Notes: generated from the sequence alone by a model not told the origin. A DNA stretch of 14,305 bases from an uncultured Clostridia bacterium (GCA_934463175.1 CAKSIW010000066.1:1-14305); one strand, 5' to 3'; positions 1 through 6,668 are shown, counted from the first letter of the stretch. Numbers and translations are program-made.

Positions 1-1
1 G

Positions 2-433
2 CTCAAATATGTTAAAACCTCATCAAGACTGTATATTCACGAAACAGTCGACGTCACGGGCTGCACGTCATCACTTGACGCCGCCGAACGCATTTTGGGG
101 CTCATTTCGCAAAAATACGGTCCCGATGAAGCACAAAATCTTTACAAGATTTCCATGACCGGCACTCTCGCGGACGGAGCTTCTCTCAGTGCAAGTCAGA
201 TTGGAGCATACCTTTCGGAGCGTATGACATACTGTTCTGTTTCCGACAACACCGAGCCGAATCCCGCGGTGCTTGAAATGCTGGCGGCTGAGATGTCGCT
301 GCGCGGAATCTTTGCAAAAAAAATGCTTGAGCGAATCAATTCCGCAGCTCCTGATGAGGAACATATTCTGCGCCGTGCGGCGGATTTGGGAATCCGCGCT
401 TTTGAACGGGAGGTCGGTCTGAATGATAATTAA
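2..433 (+). CDS. Probable metallophosphoesterase (SbcD/YhaO-like), C-terminal part only
   Basis: The reading frame is open from the left edge to a TAA at 431-433, so only the last 143 residues are present and the true start is outside the window. No catalytic metal-binding motif of the calcineurin-like phosphoesterase fold is visible, because that fold would lie upstream. The identification rests on two things. First, the 3' end overlaps by 11 bp with a YhaN/SbcC-like ATPase, the usual arrangement of the YhaO-YhaN and SbcD-SbcC nuclease/ATPase pairs. Second, the fragment has the character of the C-terminal tail of YhaO-like proteins: a VDVTGC-type strand near the start, then mixed alpha/beta and helical sequence. 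If correct, it acts with its neighbour in DNA end processing or repair. An unrelated protein upstream of the ATPase cannot be excluded from this fragment. Confidence 0.6.
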   Translation, partial: LKYVKTSSRLYIHETVDVTGCTSSLDAAERILGLISQKYGPDEAQNLYKISMTGTLADGASLSASQIGAYLSERMTYCSVSDNTEPNPAVLEMLAAEMSLRGIFAKKMLERINSAAPDEEHILRRAADLGIRAFEREVGLNDN

Positions 434-2786
434 AAAAATTGACATTGAATCCTTTGGCAGGTTTTCAGGCAAAGCAATTGAGCCGAAACGCGGCTTTAAT
501 CTCATATATGGAAACAACGAGGACGGCAAATCCACCGTCATGGCATTCATACTTATGATGTTTTACGGGAAAGGGGGCGGCGGCAGAAGCTCCGATCTCC
601 TGAAAAATCCGCGCAGACGGTATATGCCGTGGAACGGCAGCCCGATGTCGGGTGCAGTGAGCTTTGAAGCCGCGGGGAATGAATACCGCGTTCAAAAAAA
701 CTTTAAAAAAACAGCTTCAAGCGACAAAACCACTGTATATAACATTACATCGGGAGATTCGCATGTCCTGCCCTCATCAGATGAGGTCGGGGAGGTCTTT
801 TTCAAAATGGAGCAGGGTGAATTTGAAAGGAGCGTCTTTATCGGTCAGGCAGGGGCATTCTCCTCCGACGCCTCCGCGGACAGCCTTGCAATGCGCATTG
901 CAAACCTCTCCGTTTCAGGTGACGAAAGCATTTCACAAAAAGCTGTCACATCACGGCTGGCTGCCGCCAAGGAGGAGCTTATCTCAAAGAGCGGCAAAAA
1001 GGGTGCGCTTGTTGAGGCGCAGGCAAGGCTTGACGCTCTGACGGACGAAAAACACATTCTTGAAAGCAGTATCCGCGAGCAGAGGTCTCTGACGAAGGAA
1101 ATCAGCCGCCTGGAAAACGATATTGCACGGTCGGAAAAGCTTCTGAAGCGGATAAGCGCGGCAAAAGCCGCAGAAAACGCAAAACGCGAGCTGACTGCAT
1201 ATCGGCTTCTGAAAGCGAAAACCGAACAGCGTTCTGCGGCTGAAGGTCGTCTGACCGACCGTGCGCTGTCGGTTTCGCAGGTATCCGAGATTCTTTCGGA
1301 ATGCCGCAGACTTAAAGAAAAAATCTCGGAGCTGACCGAAAGCATTCACGGCAGCGGTGCAGTCTCCGCATCAGACAAAGAAATCCTTCGCCTGAAGGCT
1401 GCCGAAAACACTGTTTCGGACATCAGACGCGATATTGAATTGCTCGGCACTGCTGCACGCGACGCGGAAGAGCGAATTGAAAAAGCACAAAACGACGCCG
1501 AACGACGGCTCAGAAAAAAAGGACTGCTGTGGCTCTTCCTCGGTGCTGTCCTTGCAATCATTTCATCAGCATTGGGGGTTGCGGTTAACAGATTTTTCTT
1601 TGTGCTGCTTGCAGTTTTTCCTCTGTGTCTTGCAATGTGTGTGCAGAGCATGAAGCGCGCAAAAAAAAGCCGTTCACCGGTCAATCCCATGAATGAAATT
1701 CCCGATACGGTTTGGCGCAGTCTTCGTTTCGGCGATACGGTCAAATGCACCGAAAGCCCCGACTCTGCACTTGAGGCTCTCAAAAAGCTTCAGCATGAGG
1801 CTGAGAACAGCATTTCGGAAATTCTTTTCAGCTGCAAATGCAAAAGCATCGATGAACTTGAAGCTCTGGCAGCAGAACAGCATGAACGGCAAGCGCATGA
1901 GGCACGCGAGCTGGATACGCTGAAGGAAAGCTTCACCGCGCTTATGACTGATACCGCCGACATAAACAGCTTTAGTGCTGCGCTGTCGGAATATACCGTT
2001 CTGAGCAGACGAATGAAGGAGCTTGACGAGCTGAACCGCGATATTGCAACCGTTGCCGCGGCTTCGGGAATTGCAGACCTCACCGCTGCCGCTCTTGATG
2101 ATGAAATCCGTCGGCTTGAGGAAATCATCTCACAAAGTTCCTCCGAAGAAAACCTGCCGAATGACTCTGCCGCAGTTGAAAACTCGCTTTTGCAAATGCG
2201 TGCGGATTTGGCAGACTGTCTCGGAAGACTTAAACCGCCCGAAAAAGACAGGGAAATGCTCAAAAACGAAATTTCGGAGTGCCGCGGCAAAGTCTCGGAG
2301 CTGCGCGAACGGTATGACACCTTATGTATCGCCGATGAGGTTATGCAAGAGGCAATCTCCGAAACAAACCGCGGTCTCGGGTCATATCTCAGCCGCCGCA
2401 CAGGCGAATATCTTTCGCATATGTCGGGCGGAAGATACCGCGACGTCATTGTGTCACGCGACATGAACGTTGAAGCTCGCTCCGGCGATGAAACGGGCTA
2501 CCATGAATGGAAATATTTAAGCTGCGGCGCGATTGACCGAATCTATCTTGCACTCCGCCTTGCCGCTGCCGATGTCATCACTAAGGAACACGAGCCTTTG
2601 CCGATTTTCCTTGACGATGTTCTCGCTCAGTATGATGATAAAAGCTGTGCCGACACTCTGAAGTTTCTGAATGACTATTTAACACTCGGCGAGACCTCAA
2701 AGCAGCTGCTGTTCTTCACATGTCACCGTCACATCGCAGATATGGCGCGCGATATTATTGATGATTTGAATGTAATTTCATTATAA
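423..2786 (+). CDS. YhaN/SbcC-like AAA ATPase with coiled coils and a central hydrophobic segment
   Basis: A 787-residue SMC/Rad50-type ATPase. The N-terminus carries a Walker A motif (GNNEDGKST, residues 30-38). The C-terminus has an ABC-signature-like stretch (SCGAID followed by LALRLAAAD, about 699-716), a Walker B (PIFLDD, about 727-732) with a D-loop after it, and an FFTCHRH switch near 765. Between these heads lie long Glu/Lys/Arg-rich coiled-coil regions (about 170-360 and 480-670). In the middle, residues about 367-410 are strongly hydrophobic and could form one or two membrane passes; no CxxC zinc hook is visible. The family usually works with a metallophosphoesterase, here the overlapping upstream gene. 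The ATG at 423 is preceded by GGGAGGT at 408-414, and the 11-bp overlap suggests translational coupling. It resembles YhaN more than SbcC. The precise role (DNA repair, end processing) is inferred from the family. Confidence 0.8.
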   Translation: MIIKKIDIESFGRFSGKAIEPKRGFNLIYGNNEDGKSTVMAFILMMFYGKGGGGRSSDLLKNPRRRYMPWNGSPMSGAVSFEAAGNEYRVQKNFKKTASSDKTTVYNITSGDSHVLPSSDEVGEVFFKMEQGEFERSVFIGQAGAFSSDASADSLAMRIANLSVSGDESISQKAVTSRLAAAKEELISKSGKKGALVEAQARLDALTDEKHILESSIREQRSLTKEISRLENDIARSEKLLKRISAAKAAENAKRELTAYRLLKAKTEQRSAAEGRLTDRALSVSQVSEILSECRRLKEKISELTESIHGSGAVSASDKEILRLKAAENTVSDIRRDIELLGTAARDAEERIEKAQNDAERRLRKKGLLWLFLGAVLAIISSALGVAVNRFFFVLLAVFPLCLAMCVQSMKRAKKSRSPVNPMNEIPDTVWRSLRFGDTVKCTESPDSALEALKKLQHEAENSISEILFSCKCKSIDELEALAAEQHERQAHEARELDTLKESFTALMTDTADINSFSAALSEYTVLSRRMKELDELNRDIATVAAASGIADLTAAALDDEIRRLEEIISQSSSEENLPNDSAAVENSLLQMRADLADCLGRLKPPEKDREMLKNEISECRGKVSELRERYDTLCIADEVMQEAISETNRGLGSYLSRRTGEYLSHMSGGRYRDVIVSRDMNVEARSGDETGYHEWKYLSCGAIDRIYLALRLAAADVITKEHEPLPIFLDDVLAQYDDKSCADTLKFLNDYLTLGETSKQLLFFTCHRHIADMARDIIDDLNVISL

Positions 2787-2827
2787 AATGTAGCCGATTG
2801 TAAAAATTAAATGCAGTGTGAAGTTTG

Positions 2828-2917
2828 AAGAGTGAAGAGTGGAGTTGCCGATTGAAATCGTTGTAATCAATGAAAATCCGGAGGATTTTCATCATAAACT
2901 CCACACTCCTAATTACA
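2828..2917. repeat. MITE-like palindromic intergenic unit
   Basis: The spacer contains a perfect 10-bp inverted repeat, ATGAAAATCC at 2870-2879 and GGATTTTCAT at 2883-2892, with a 3-nt loop. Outside it an 8-bp arm GTGGAGTT (2839-2846) pairs with AACTCCAC (2897-2904). The left flank is a purine-rich run of GAAGAGTGAAGAGTGGAG type, and the right flank has its pyrimidine-rich counterpart. I recall similar GAAGAGTGAAGAGTGGAGTT...AACTCCACACTCC units scattered through gut Clostridia genomes, which suggests a small non-autonomous interspersed element. The outer limits are approximate. There is no U-tract after the stem, so it is a poor terminator. Confidence 0.5.
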
Positions 2918-2923
2918 AACCGT

Positions 2924-2948
2924 ATTGTAAAATTGTCAATTTTGCAAT
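2924..2948. promoter_or_regulatory. A/T-rich palindrome upstream of the radical SAM gene
   Basis: Two 12-nt arms flank a single central base at 2936; the only mismatch is T2928 against G2944. The core is AAAATTG-T-CAATTTT. It lies 37 bp upstream of the radical SAM start codon, and a weak promoter (TTGTCA at 2933-2938, TATAAA at 2957-2962) overlaps its right half. It could be a repressor operator or simply the end of the adjacent palindromic repeat; the sequence alone does not decide. Confidence 0.3.
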
Positions 2949-2985
2949 TACCTAATTATAAAATACGAAAGGATATGAATTTGAA

Positions 2986-3591
2986 ATGACAATAACATAT
3001 GAATTTGAGGGCGCACTTTATGTGAACATGACAAACCGCTGCAGCAACGCCTGTGTGTTCTGTGTGCGCAGCAAGCATGATACGATAAACGGCAGCGACA
3101 ATCTTTGGCTTGACCGCGAGCCGACCGTTGAAGAAATTAAAGCCGACTTTGAAAGACGTGACCTTTCAAAATACAGCTCCGTGGTTTTCTGCGGATATGG
3201 CGAGCCCCTCATGCGCTTTGATGACTGCATGACCATTGCACGCTGGCTGAAAGAGAAAAGACCCGAAACGATCATACGCATAAACACCAACGGACAGGCA
3301 AACCTGATTGAAAAAAAAGACGTCACACCGCAGTTTGAAGGTTTGGTTGACTGTGTTTCAATCAGTCTCAATGCTGCAAACGCCAAACGCTATGACGAGC
3401 TTTGCAAAAGCTGTTTCGGTGAGGCGGCATTTGATGCACTCCAGGACTTTGCCGTACGCGCAAAGAAATATGTTCCGAAAGTTGTGTTTTCAATCGTACG
3501 TCATGACATTTCGGACGAGGACATCGAAATCTGCCGCGGCATTGCCGAAAAGTGCGGCGTTGACTTCAGAATACGCGAATATATTGAATGA
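2986..3591 (+). CDS. TatD-linked radical SAM protein
   Basis: A compact 201-residue radical SAM enzyme. The CxxxCxxC motif that holds the 4Fe-4S cluster is at C19, C23 and C26, in the context NRCSNACVFC. A GYGEP motif (residues 70-74) matches the SAM-binding GGE-type strand. The phrase pattern LWLDREPT ... VVFCGYGEP and the short length fit the family annotated as 'radical SAM protein, TatD family-associated', whose substrate is unknown and which often lies next to a TatD-type DNase. No tatD gene is in this window. The ATG at 2986 is preceded by AAAGGA at 2968-2973; an earlier ATG at 2975 meets a stop after four codons. The gene ends ahead of a clear terminator at 3651, so it looks monocistronic. 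Confidence 0.85.
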   Translation: MTITYEFEGALYVNMTNRCSNACVFCVRSKHDTINGSDNLWLDREPTVEEIKADFERRDLSKYSSVVFCGYGEPLMRFDDCMTIARWLKEKRPETIIRINTNGQANLIEKKDVTPQFEGLVDCVSISLNAANAKRYDELCKSCFGEAAFDALQDFAVRAKKYVPKVVFSIVRHDISDEDIEICRGIAEKCGVDFRIREYIE

Positions 3592-3606
3592 ATTTTCCGC
3601 AATTGC

Positions 3607-3639
3607 TTGTCATATTACGGACATACTGTGTAATATAAT
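3607..3639 (+). promoter_or_regulatory. Possible promoter upstream of bofA
   Basis: TTGTCA (3607-3612) and TAATAT (3631-3636) are separated by 18 bp, with TATAAT overlapping at 3634-3639. Transcripts from here would pass through the hairpin at 3651-3667 before bofA, so either the hairpin attenuates bofA or the promoter is not used. In Bacillus subtilis bofA is controlled by a sporulation sigma factor; I could not place a convincing sporulation promoter here. Confidence 0.25.
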
Positions 3640-3650
3640 TTAATGAGGAC

Positions 3651-3675
3651 TGCCGCTCAGAGCGGCATTTCTTTT
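3651..3675 (+). terminator. Rho-independent terminator after the radical SAM gene
   Basis: TGCCGCT (3651-3657), loop CAG, AGCGGCA (3661-3667), then TTTCTTTT. The 7-bp G/C-rich stem with a T-rich tail begins 60 bp after the radical SAM stop codon and lies 32 bp before the bofA ribosome binding region. Confidence 0.8.
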
Positions 3676-3706
3676 GGCAATAATAAACACAGGAGTGTGA
3701 TTCGTT

Positions 3707-3973
3707 ATGATTTTTGACAGCATGTCAATCCTTGCATACTGTCTCGGACTTGTTCTGATATATATTATATGCAGGGTTTTTTCAAAACCTCTGAAATGGT
3801 TTCTGAAGCTTGCCGTCAGCGGTCTGATGGGCGGATTTATTCTTGCCGCCGTGAACCTTGTCGGCGGCTTTGCCGGAATGAGTATATCAATCAATCCGCT
3901 GACCGCACTGATTACCGGAGTTTTGGGGATTCCCGGCATTGCAATGATTATCATTCTTCAATATATGCTCTGA
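3707..3973 (+). CDS. bofA: BofA-like sporulation membrane protein (pro-sigma-K processing inhibitor)
   Basis: An 88-residue protein made mostly of two hydrophobic segments (about 7-23 and 32-56) followed by the conserved C-terminal motif SINPLTALITGVLGIPG (61-77), which is the hallmark of the BofA family. In Bacillus subtilis BofA sits in the outer forespore membrane with SpoIVFA and holds back the SpoIVFB protease that activates pro-sigma-K; in Clostridia its role is less well defined. The start ATG at 3707 has AGGAG at 3691-3695. In many Firmicutes bofA follows recR; here it stands alone after a terminator and before a repeat array. It supports an endospore-forming host. Confidence 0.85.
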   Translation: MIFDSMSILAYCLGLVLIYIICRVFSKPLKWFLKLAVSGLMGGFILAAVNLVGGFAGMSISINPLTALITGVLGIPGIAMIIILQYML

Positions 3974-4047
3974 GCCGCATATGCCCTTCCGATAACAAAA
4001 CAGACAATTATTCCCCCAAATTTTGACAGTTGCATTTGCGCCGTACC

Positions 4048-4451
4048 GCATAAACCACGCAGGCAATACAAACCTCGCAAACCGCACAAACCGCACAGAC
4101 CGCACAGGCAGCACAGACCACACAAACTGCACAAACCGTACAGACAGCACAGGCAGCACAAACCTCGCAACTGCACAAACCGTACAGACAGCACAGGACG
4201 CACAAACCTCGCAAACTGCACAAACCGTACAGACAGCACAGGACGCACAAACCGCACAAACCTCGCAAACTGCACAAACCGTACCGACCGCACAGGACGC
4301 ACAAACCGCACAAACTGCGCAAACCGCACAGGACGCACAAACCACGCAAACTGCACAAACCGTACAGACAGCACAGGACGCACAAACCACACAAACTGTG
4401 CAAACCGCACAGACAGCACGGGCAGTGCAGACCGCACCGACCACGCAGTGT
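4048..4451. repeat. 9-bp minisatellite (about 45 units) with a 45-bp higher-order pattern
   Basis: This is the main content of the 605-bp stretch without a convincing gene (3974-4578). The consensus unit is GCACAAACC; common variants are TCGCAAACT, GTACAGACA, GCACAGGAC and GCACAGGCA. The phase holds from 4048 in 13 units, then one 8-bp unit at 4165-4172 lacks a base, then 31 more units run to 4451. From 4129 a five-unit order recurs (consensus, GTACAGACA, GCACAGGAC, consensus, TCGCAAACT) in blocks at 4129, 4173, 4218, 4272 and 4353. Insertions or duplications of whole 9-bp units make some blocks 54 or 81 bp long. The + strand is almost free of T, giving strong strand asymmetry, and nearly all six frames stay open through it. 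Confidence 0.95.
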
Positions 4452-4482
4452 ACGTGCAAAATACAAAAGCGGCATAAAACAC

Positions 4483-4515
4483 AAAGAGCCGCGGCAATTA
4501 CTGCCGCGGCTCTTT
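4483..4515. terminator. Strong hairpin terminator, mainly for the SLH gene
   Basis: A perfect 14-bp stem, AAAGAGCCGCGGCA (4483-4496) with TGCCGCGGCTCTTT (4502-4515), has a 5-nt loop. On the - strand it starts 63 bp after the SLH-protein stop codon and ends in CTCTTTGTGTTTTA; on the + strand the end reads CTCTTTTC. It can stop transcription from both sides and separates the repeat array from the SLH gene. Confidence 0.85.
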
Positions 4516-4578
4516 TCATGCTTATCAGCCGAATTTATGAATTTTCAAACGCATCGGATTCCCTTTTTCAGCTAAGCC

Positions 4579-6495
4579 TCATTTAACGTCCTTCCACAAA
4601 TCGTTGTAGCCGTCCTCCTGCTTGTCATAATCGTGCGAATTTGTCGCCTCGAGAATGTCATAGTAGTATGCTGAATCCTCAGAGTTATCCGGCCACTGCT
4701 TTGCGTTTTCGGTGATACCGTCATCATTTACATAACGAACAAGCATTCTGTTCACAATGCGGATTGCGTCTGCACGGGTGATGTAATCATCAGGTCTGAA
4801 GCTTCCCGTGTTTGAACCGTCAAGCCATGCGTTGTTTGCAGCTGTTCTGATGTATTTCTCAGCCCAGTGTCCGCTTATATCATTGAAATACTCGCCGTCA
4901 TCTGCCGCCTCATCGGTAAATCTTGATGCAATTGTGACAAATTCCGCTCTTGTTATCGCACCCTCAGGTCTGAAATCACCTTCGGGGTAGCCGTTGATAT
5001 ATCCGCCGGCTGCCATAACGTCAACAGCTTCCTTCGACCATCTGTCATCGGTCATATCGTTAAACGAAACAGCACCTGCTGTGATTTCTCCGCGTCTCAC
5101 AACCGAAAGGAGTCTGAAGAATATTGTTGCAACCTCTTCACGGCTGATGTTCGCAAACGGTTTAACCTCTCCGTCGGGATAGCCGTTGATATATGCAAAG
5201 TGGTCATCGGAATTTAAATCCTTTGCAGGCGTTGTGTTGACCATTCTTGCATAGAGTGTTGTGTCCTTTGTGATTTCAAGCTCGCCTTCGGCTTTTTCCT
5301 TCAGCTCAGGGTCGGTGTAGTAGCCCGCAAACACAAAGCCTTCCTTTTCGGGAACAGGCAGCTTGCTCACATCAAGCTTTTCACCGGGATTAACCTTCAC
5401 GTCCTCAACAACGCCGCTCTTTCCGCCAACATTAATCTTGACCGTTGCCGCGTCTTCCTCCGTCTTTTCAATCCATTTCGTGTAAAGCACTGTGTTGCCC
5501 GTGATCTTGACCATTCCCGTTGCTTTCTTAGTGCATTCCTTGTCAAAATAATAACCGCCGAACTCATAGCCTTCCTTTGTCGGCTTTGCAATGTTATCAA
5601 TGTTTATTGTGCTGCCCGGCTTAACCTTTATTGCAGGCACGCTTGAACCGCCGTCCGTGTTTATCGTAACGGTGGACGTGCTTGACGAGCTGCCCGAGCC
5701 TCGGCTCTGAACCGTCACGCTTGCAGGCTCAATCGGTGTGCTTGAACCCTGCGGTGTTTCCTTCTGTCTGAACAGATATTTAATCGTTCCGACGCTTCCT
5801 GTCAGACTGCCGTCCATCGGATCGGAAACAGTCCCGACATGAGTGAAGCCCTCAACCGTGCCGCCGACCTGATATGTGCCGTATGACGCAGCCTCCGCTT
5901 CGGTGCATTCAAGATAGAAATCCTGAAGATATTTGTTTGAGTCTGCTGCAAGAGCCGTTGCATTTATGCCGCTCTTAACTTTGATTTCAATTGTCAGCTT
6001 ATTCACCGACGTATCCGATTCATCAAGATTTCTCGAAATCTCCTCAAACGCGCTGTCAGCCTTGTTGCTGAAACCCTCCATTGCCGTACCGCCCGTGAAG
6101 CTTGCAGGCAGTGTTATGCTTTTCGGGTATGTAACGTTAATCGTAAACTTACCCGTCACAGCCTCTGCGTCAATCTCGGCATCGGTGAAGCCCTCATCTT
6201 TTGCAAACTGAACATAGCTTGCAAACTTTGACCTCACATTCGCCATATCAACGCTTGCTCTGAAGTCAAATTTTGCAGGCAGCGAGCTTGTGTATACATT
6301 TGCGGAATCCGCATAGCTGCTCTCCGCCTCGCCTGTGGTCTTTGCAACAATGTCTGTCGGCACGGTCAGAACCGGTGTCGGGTTTTTGCCGCCGCCGATA
6401 ATCGCGTCCTTCAGCGTTCCTGCCGCACCCGCGCTGAGCATTGACCCTGCGACCATTACGGCAGCAAGTGCTGCTGAAAACAATCTCTTTTTCAT
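4579..6495 (-). CDS. Secreted SLH-domain protein with InlB-type repeats
   Basis: A 638-residue exported protein. Residues 1-24 form a classical signal peptide (MKKR, hydrophobic core, AxA-type site SAGAAG). Residues about 27-250 are a region I do not recognise. A Ser-rich linker (266-276) leads to two InlB B-repeat / Listeria-Bacteroides-type repeats (about 275-343 and 350-419) with the motifs EGYEFGGYY...LYTKW and EGFVFAGYY...LYARM. Three S-layer homology domains follow (about 425-466, 477-526, 537-588), with NGYPDGEVKP, NGYPEGDFRP and SNTGSFRPDD signatures. SLH domains bind pyruvylated secondary cell-wall polymer, so it is probably held on the cell surface. The ATG at 6493-6495 is preceded by AGGAGGA (6501-6507) five bases away. 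The gene is convergent with bofA and divergent from the fatty-acid operon. The ligand is unknown. Confidence 0.9.
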   Translation of the reverse strand: MKKRLFSAALAAVMVAGSMLSAGAAGTLKDAIIGGGKNPTPVLTVPTDIVAKTTGEAESSYADSANVYTSSLPAKFDFRASVDMANVRSKFASYVQFAKDEGFTDAEIDAEAVTGKFTINVTYPKSITLPASFTGGTAMEGFSNKADSAFEEISRNLDESDTSVNKLTIEIKVKSGINATALAADSNKYLQDFYLECTEAEAASYGTYQVGGTVEGFTHVGTVSDPMDGSLTGSVGTIKYLFRQKETPQGSSTPIEPASVTVQSRGSGSSSSTSTVTINTDGGSSVPAIKVKPGSTINIDNIAKPTKEGYEFGGYYFDKECTKKATGMVKITGNTVLYTKWIEKTEEDAATVKINVGGKSGVVEDVKVNPGEKLDVSKLPVPEKEGFVFAGYYTDPELKEKAEGELEITKDTTLYARMVNTTPAKDLNSDDHFAYINGYPDGEVKPFANISREEVATIFFRLLSVVRRGEITAGAVSFNDMTDDRWSKEAVDVMAAGGYINGYPEGDFRPEGAITRAEFVTIASRFTDEAADDGEYFNDISGHWAEKYIRTAANNAWLDGSNTGSFRPDDYITRADAIRIVNRMLVRYVNDDGITENAKQWPDNSEDSAYYYDILEATNSHDYDKQEDGYNDLWKDVK

Positions 6496-6560
6496 AGTAA
6501 TCCTCCTGTTCCTGCATTTATGTTATTTTCTTAATATAACCAGCATACTTATATACATTA

Positions 6561-6589
6561 AGAATATCACATTCCGCATTTATTGTCAA
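6561..6589 (-). promoter_or_regulatory. SLH gene promoter (sigma-A type)
   Basis: Read on the - strand, TTGACA (6584-6589) and TATTCT (6561-6566) are 17 bp apart. Transcription would begin near 6554, giving a leader of about 60 nt that ends in the strong AGGAGGA site. Confidence 0.75.
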
Positions 6590-6631
6590 TAACACTTTGC
6601 TCTTTTTTTCCAACTATTAAAAAATTTTTTT

Positions 6632-6659
6632 CAAACTTGTTGACAAGTTAACAAGTTTG
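6632..6659. promoter_or_regulatory. Operator 1 of the fatty-acid operon (FabT-like site)
   Basis: Perfect 10-bp inverted repeat CAAACTTGTT (6632-6641) and AACAAGTTTG (6650-6659) with an 8-bp centre. It covers the -35 box of the operon promoter. Its 18-bp core (6637-6654) matches a second site before fabH (7199-7216) in 14 of 18 positions, including both TTGTT/AACAA half-sites. The likely ligand is the MarR-type product of the first gene, giving autoregulation. The assignment is an inference from position and repetition. Confidence 0.75.
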
Positions 6660-6668
6660 TGGTAATAT
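6640..6668 (+). promoter_or_regulatory. Promoter of the fatty-acid operon (sigma-A type)
   Basis: TTGACA (6640-6645) and TAATAT (6663-6668) are 17 bp apart. The start of transcription would be near 6675, about 50 nt before the regulator's ATG. The -35 box and half of the spacer lie inside operator 1, so a bound repressor would block RNA polymerase. Confidence 0.85.

Noticed and set aside
71..550. - strand frame of 159 codons at the left edge
   Set aside because: Antisense to two overlapping + strand genes with clear features; no recognisable protein features.
1790..2464. Long - strand frames inside the YhaN-like gene (e.g. 1790-2464, 845-1345, 1346-1783)
   Set aside because: Ser/Arg-rich antisense shadows produced by the codon use of the + strand gene; no ribosome binding sites or family features.
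2870..2892. Terminator after the YhaN-like gene
   Set aside because: The stem is A/T-rich and not followed by a T tract; it fits the interspersed palindromic unit better.
4048..4451. CRISPR array
   Set aside because: No constant repeats of 23-40 bp separated by unique spacers; the array is a continuous 9-bp tandem repeat and no cas gene is near.
3887..4519. - strand Cys/Val-rich frame with an apparent signal peptide (MKRAAAVIAAAL...)
   Set aside because: The 'signal peptide' is encoded by the terminator stem at 4483-4515, there is no ribosome binding site, and the 3' end overlaps bofA antisense. The CxxC periodicity is a by-product of the 9-bp repeat.
4023..4586. + strand reading frame of 187 codons over the minisatellite as a present-day gene
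   Set aside because: TTG start without ribosome binding site, sequence is almost wholly the 9-bp repeat, the frame changes repeat peptide at the short unit, and it runs through the terminator and into the end of the SLH gene.
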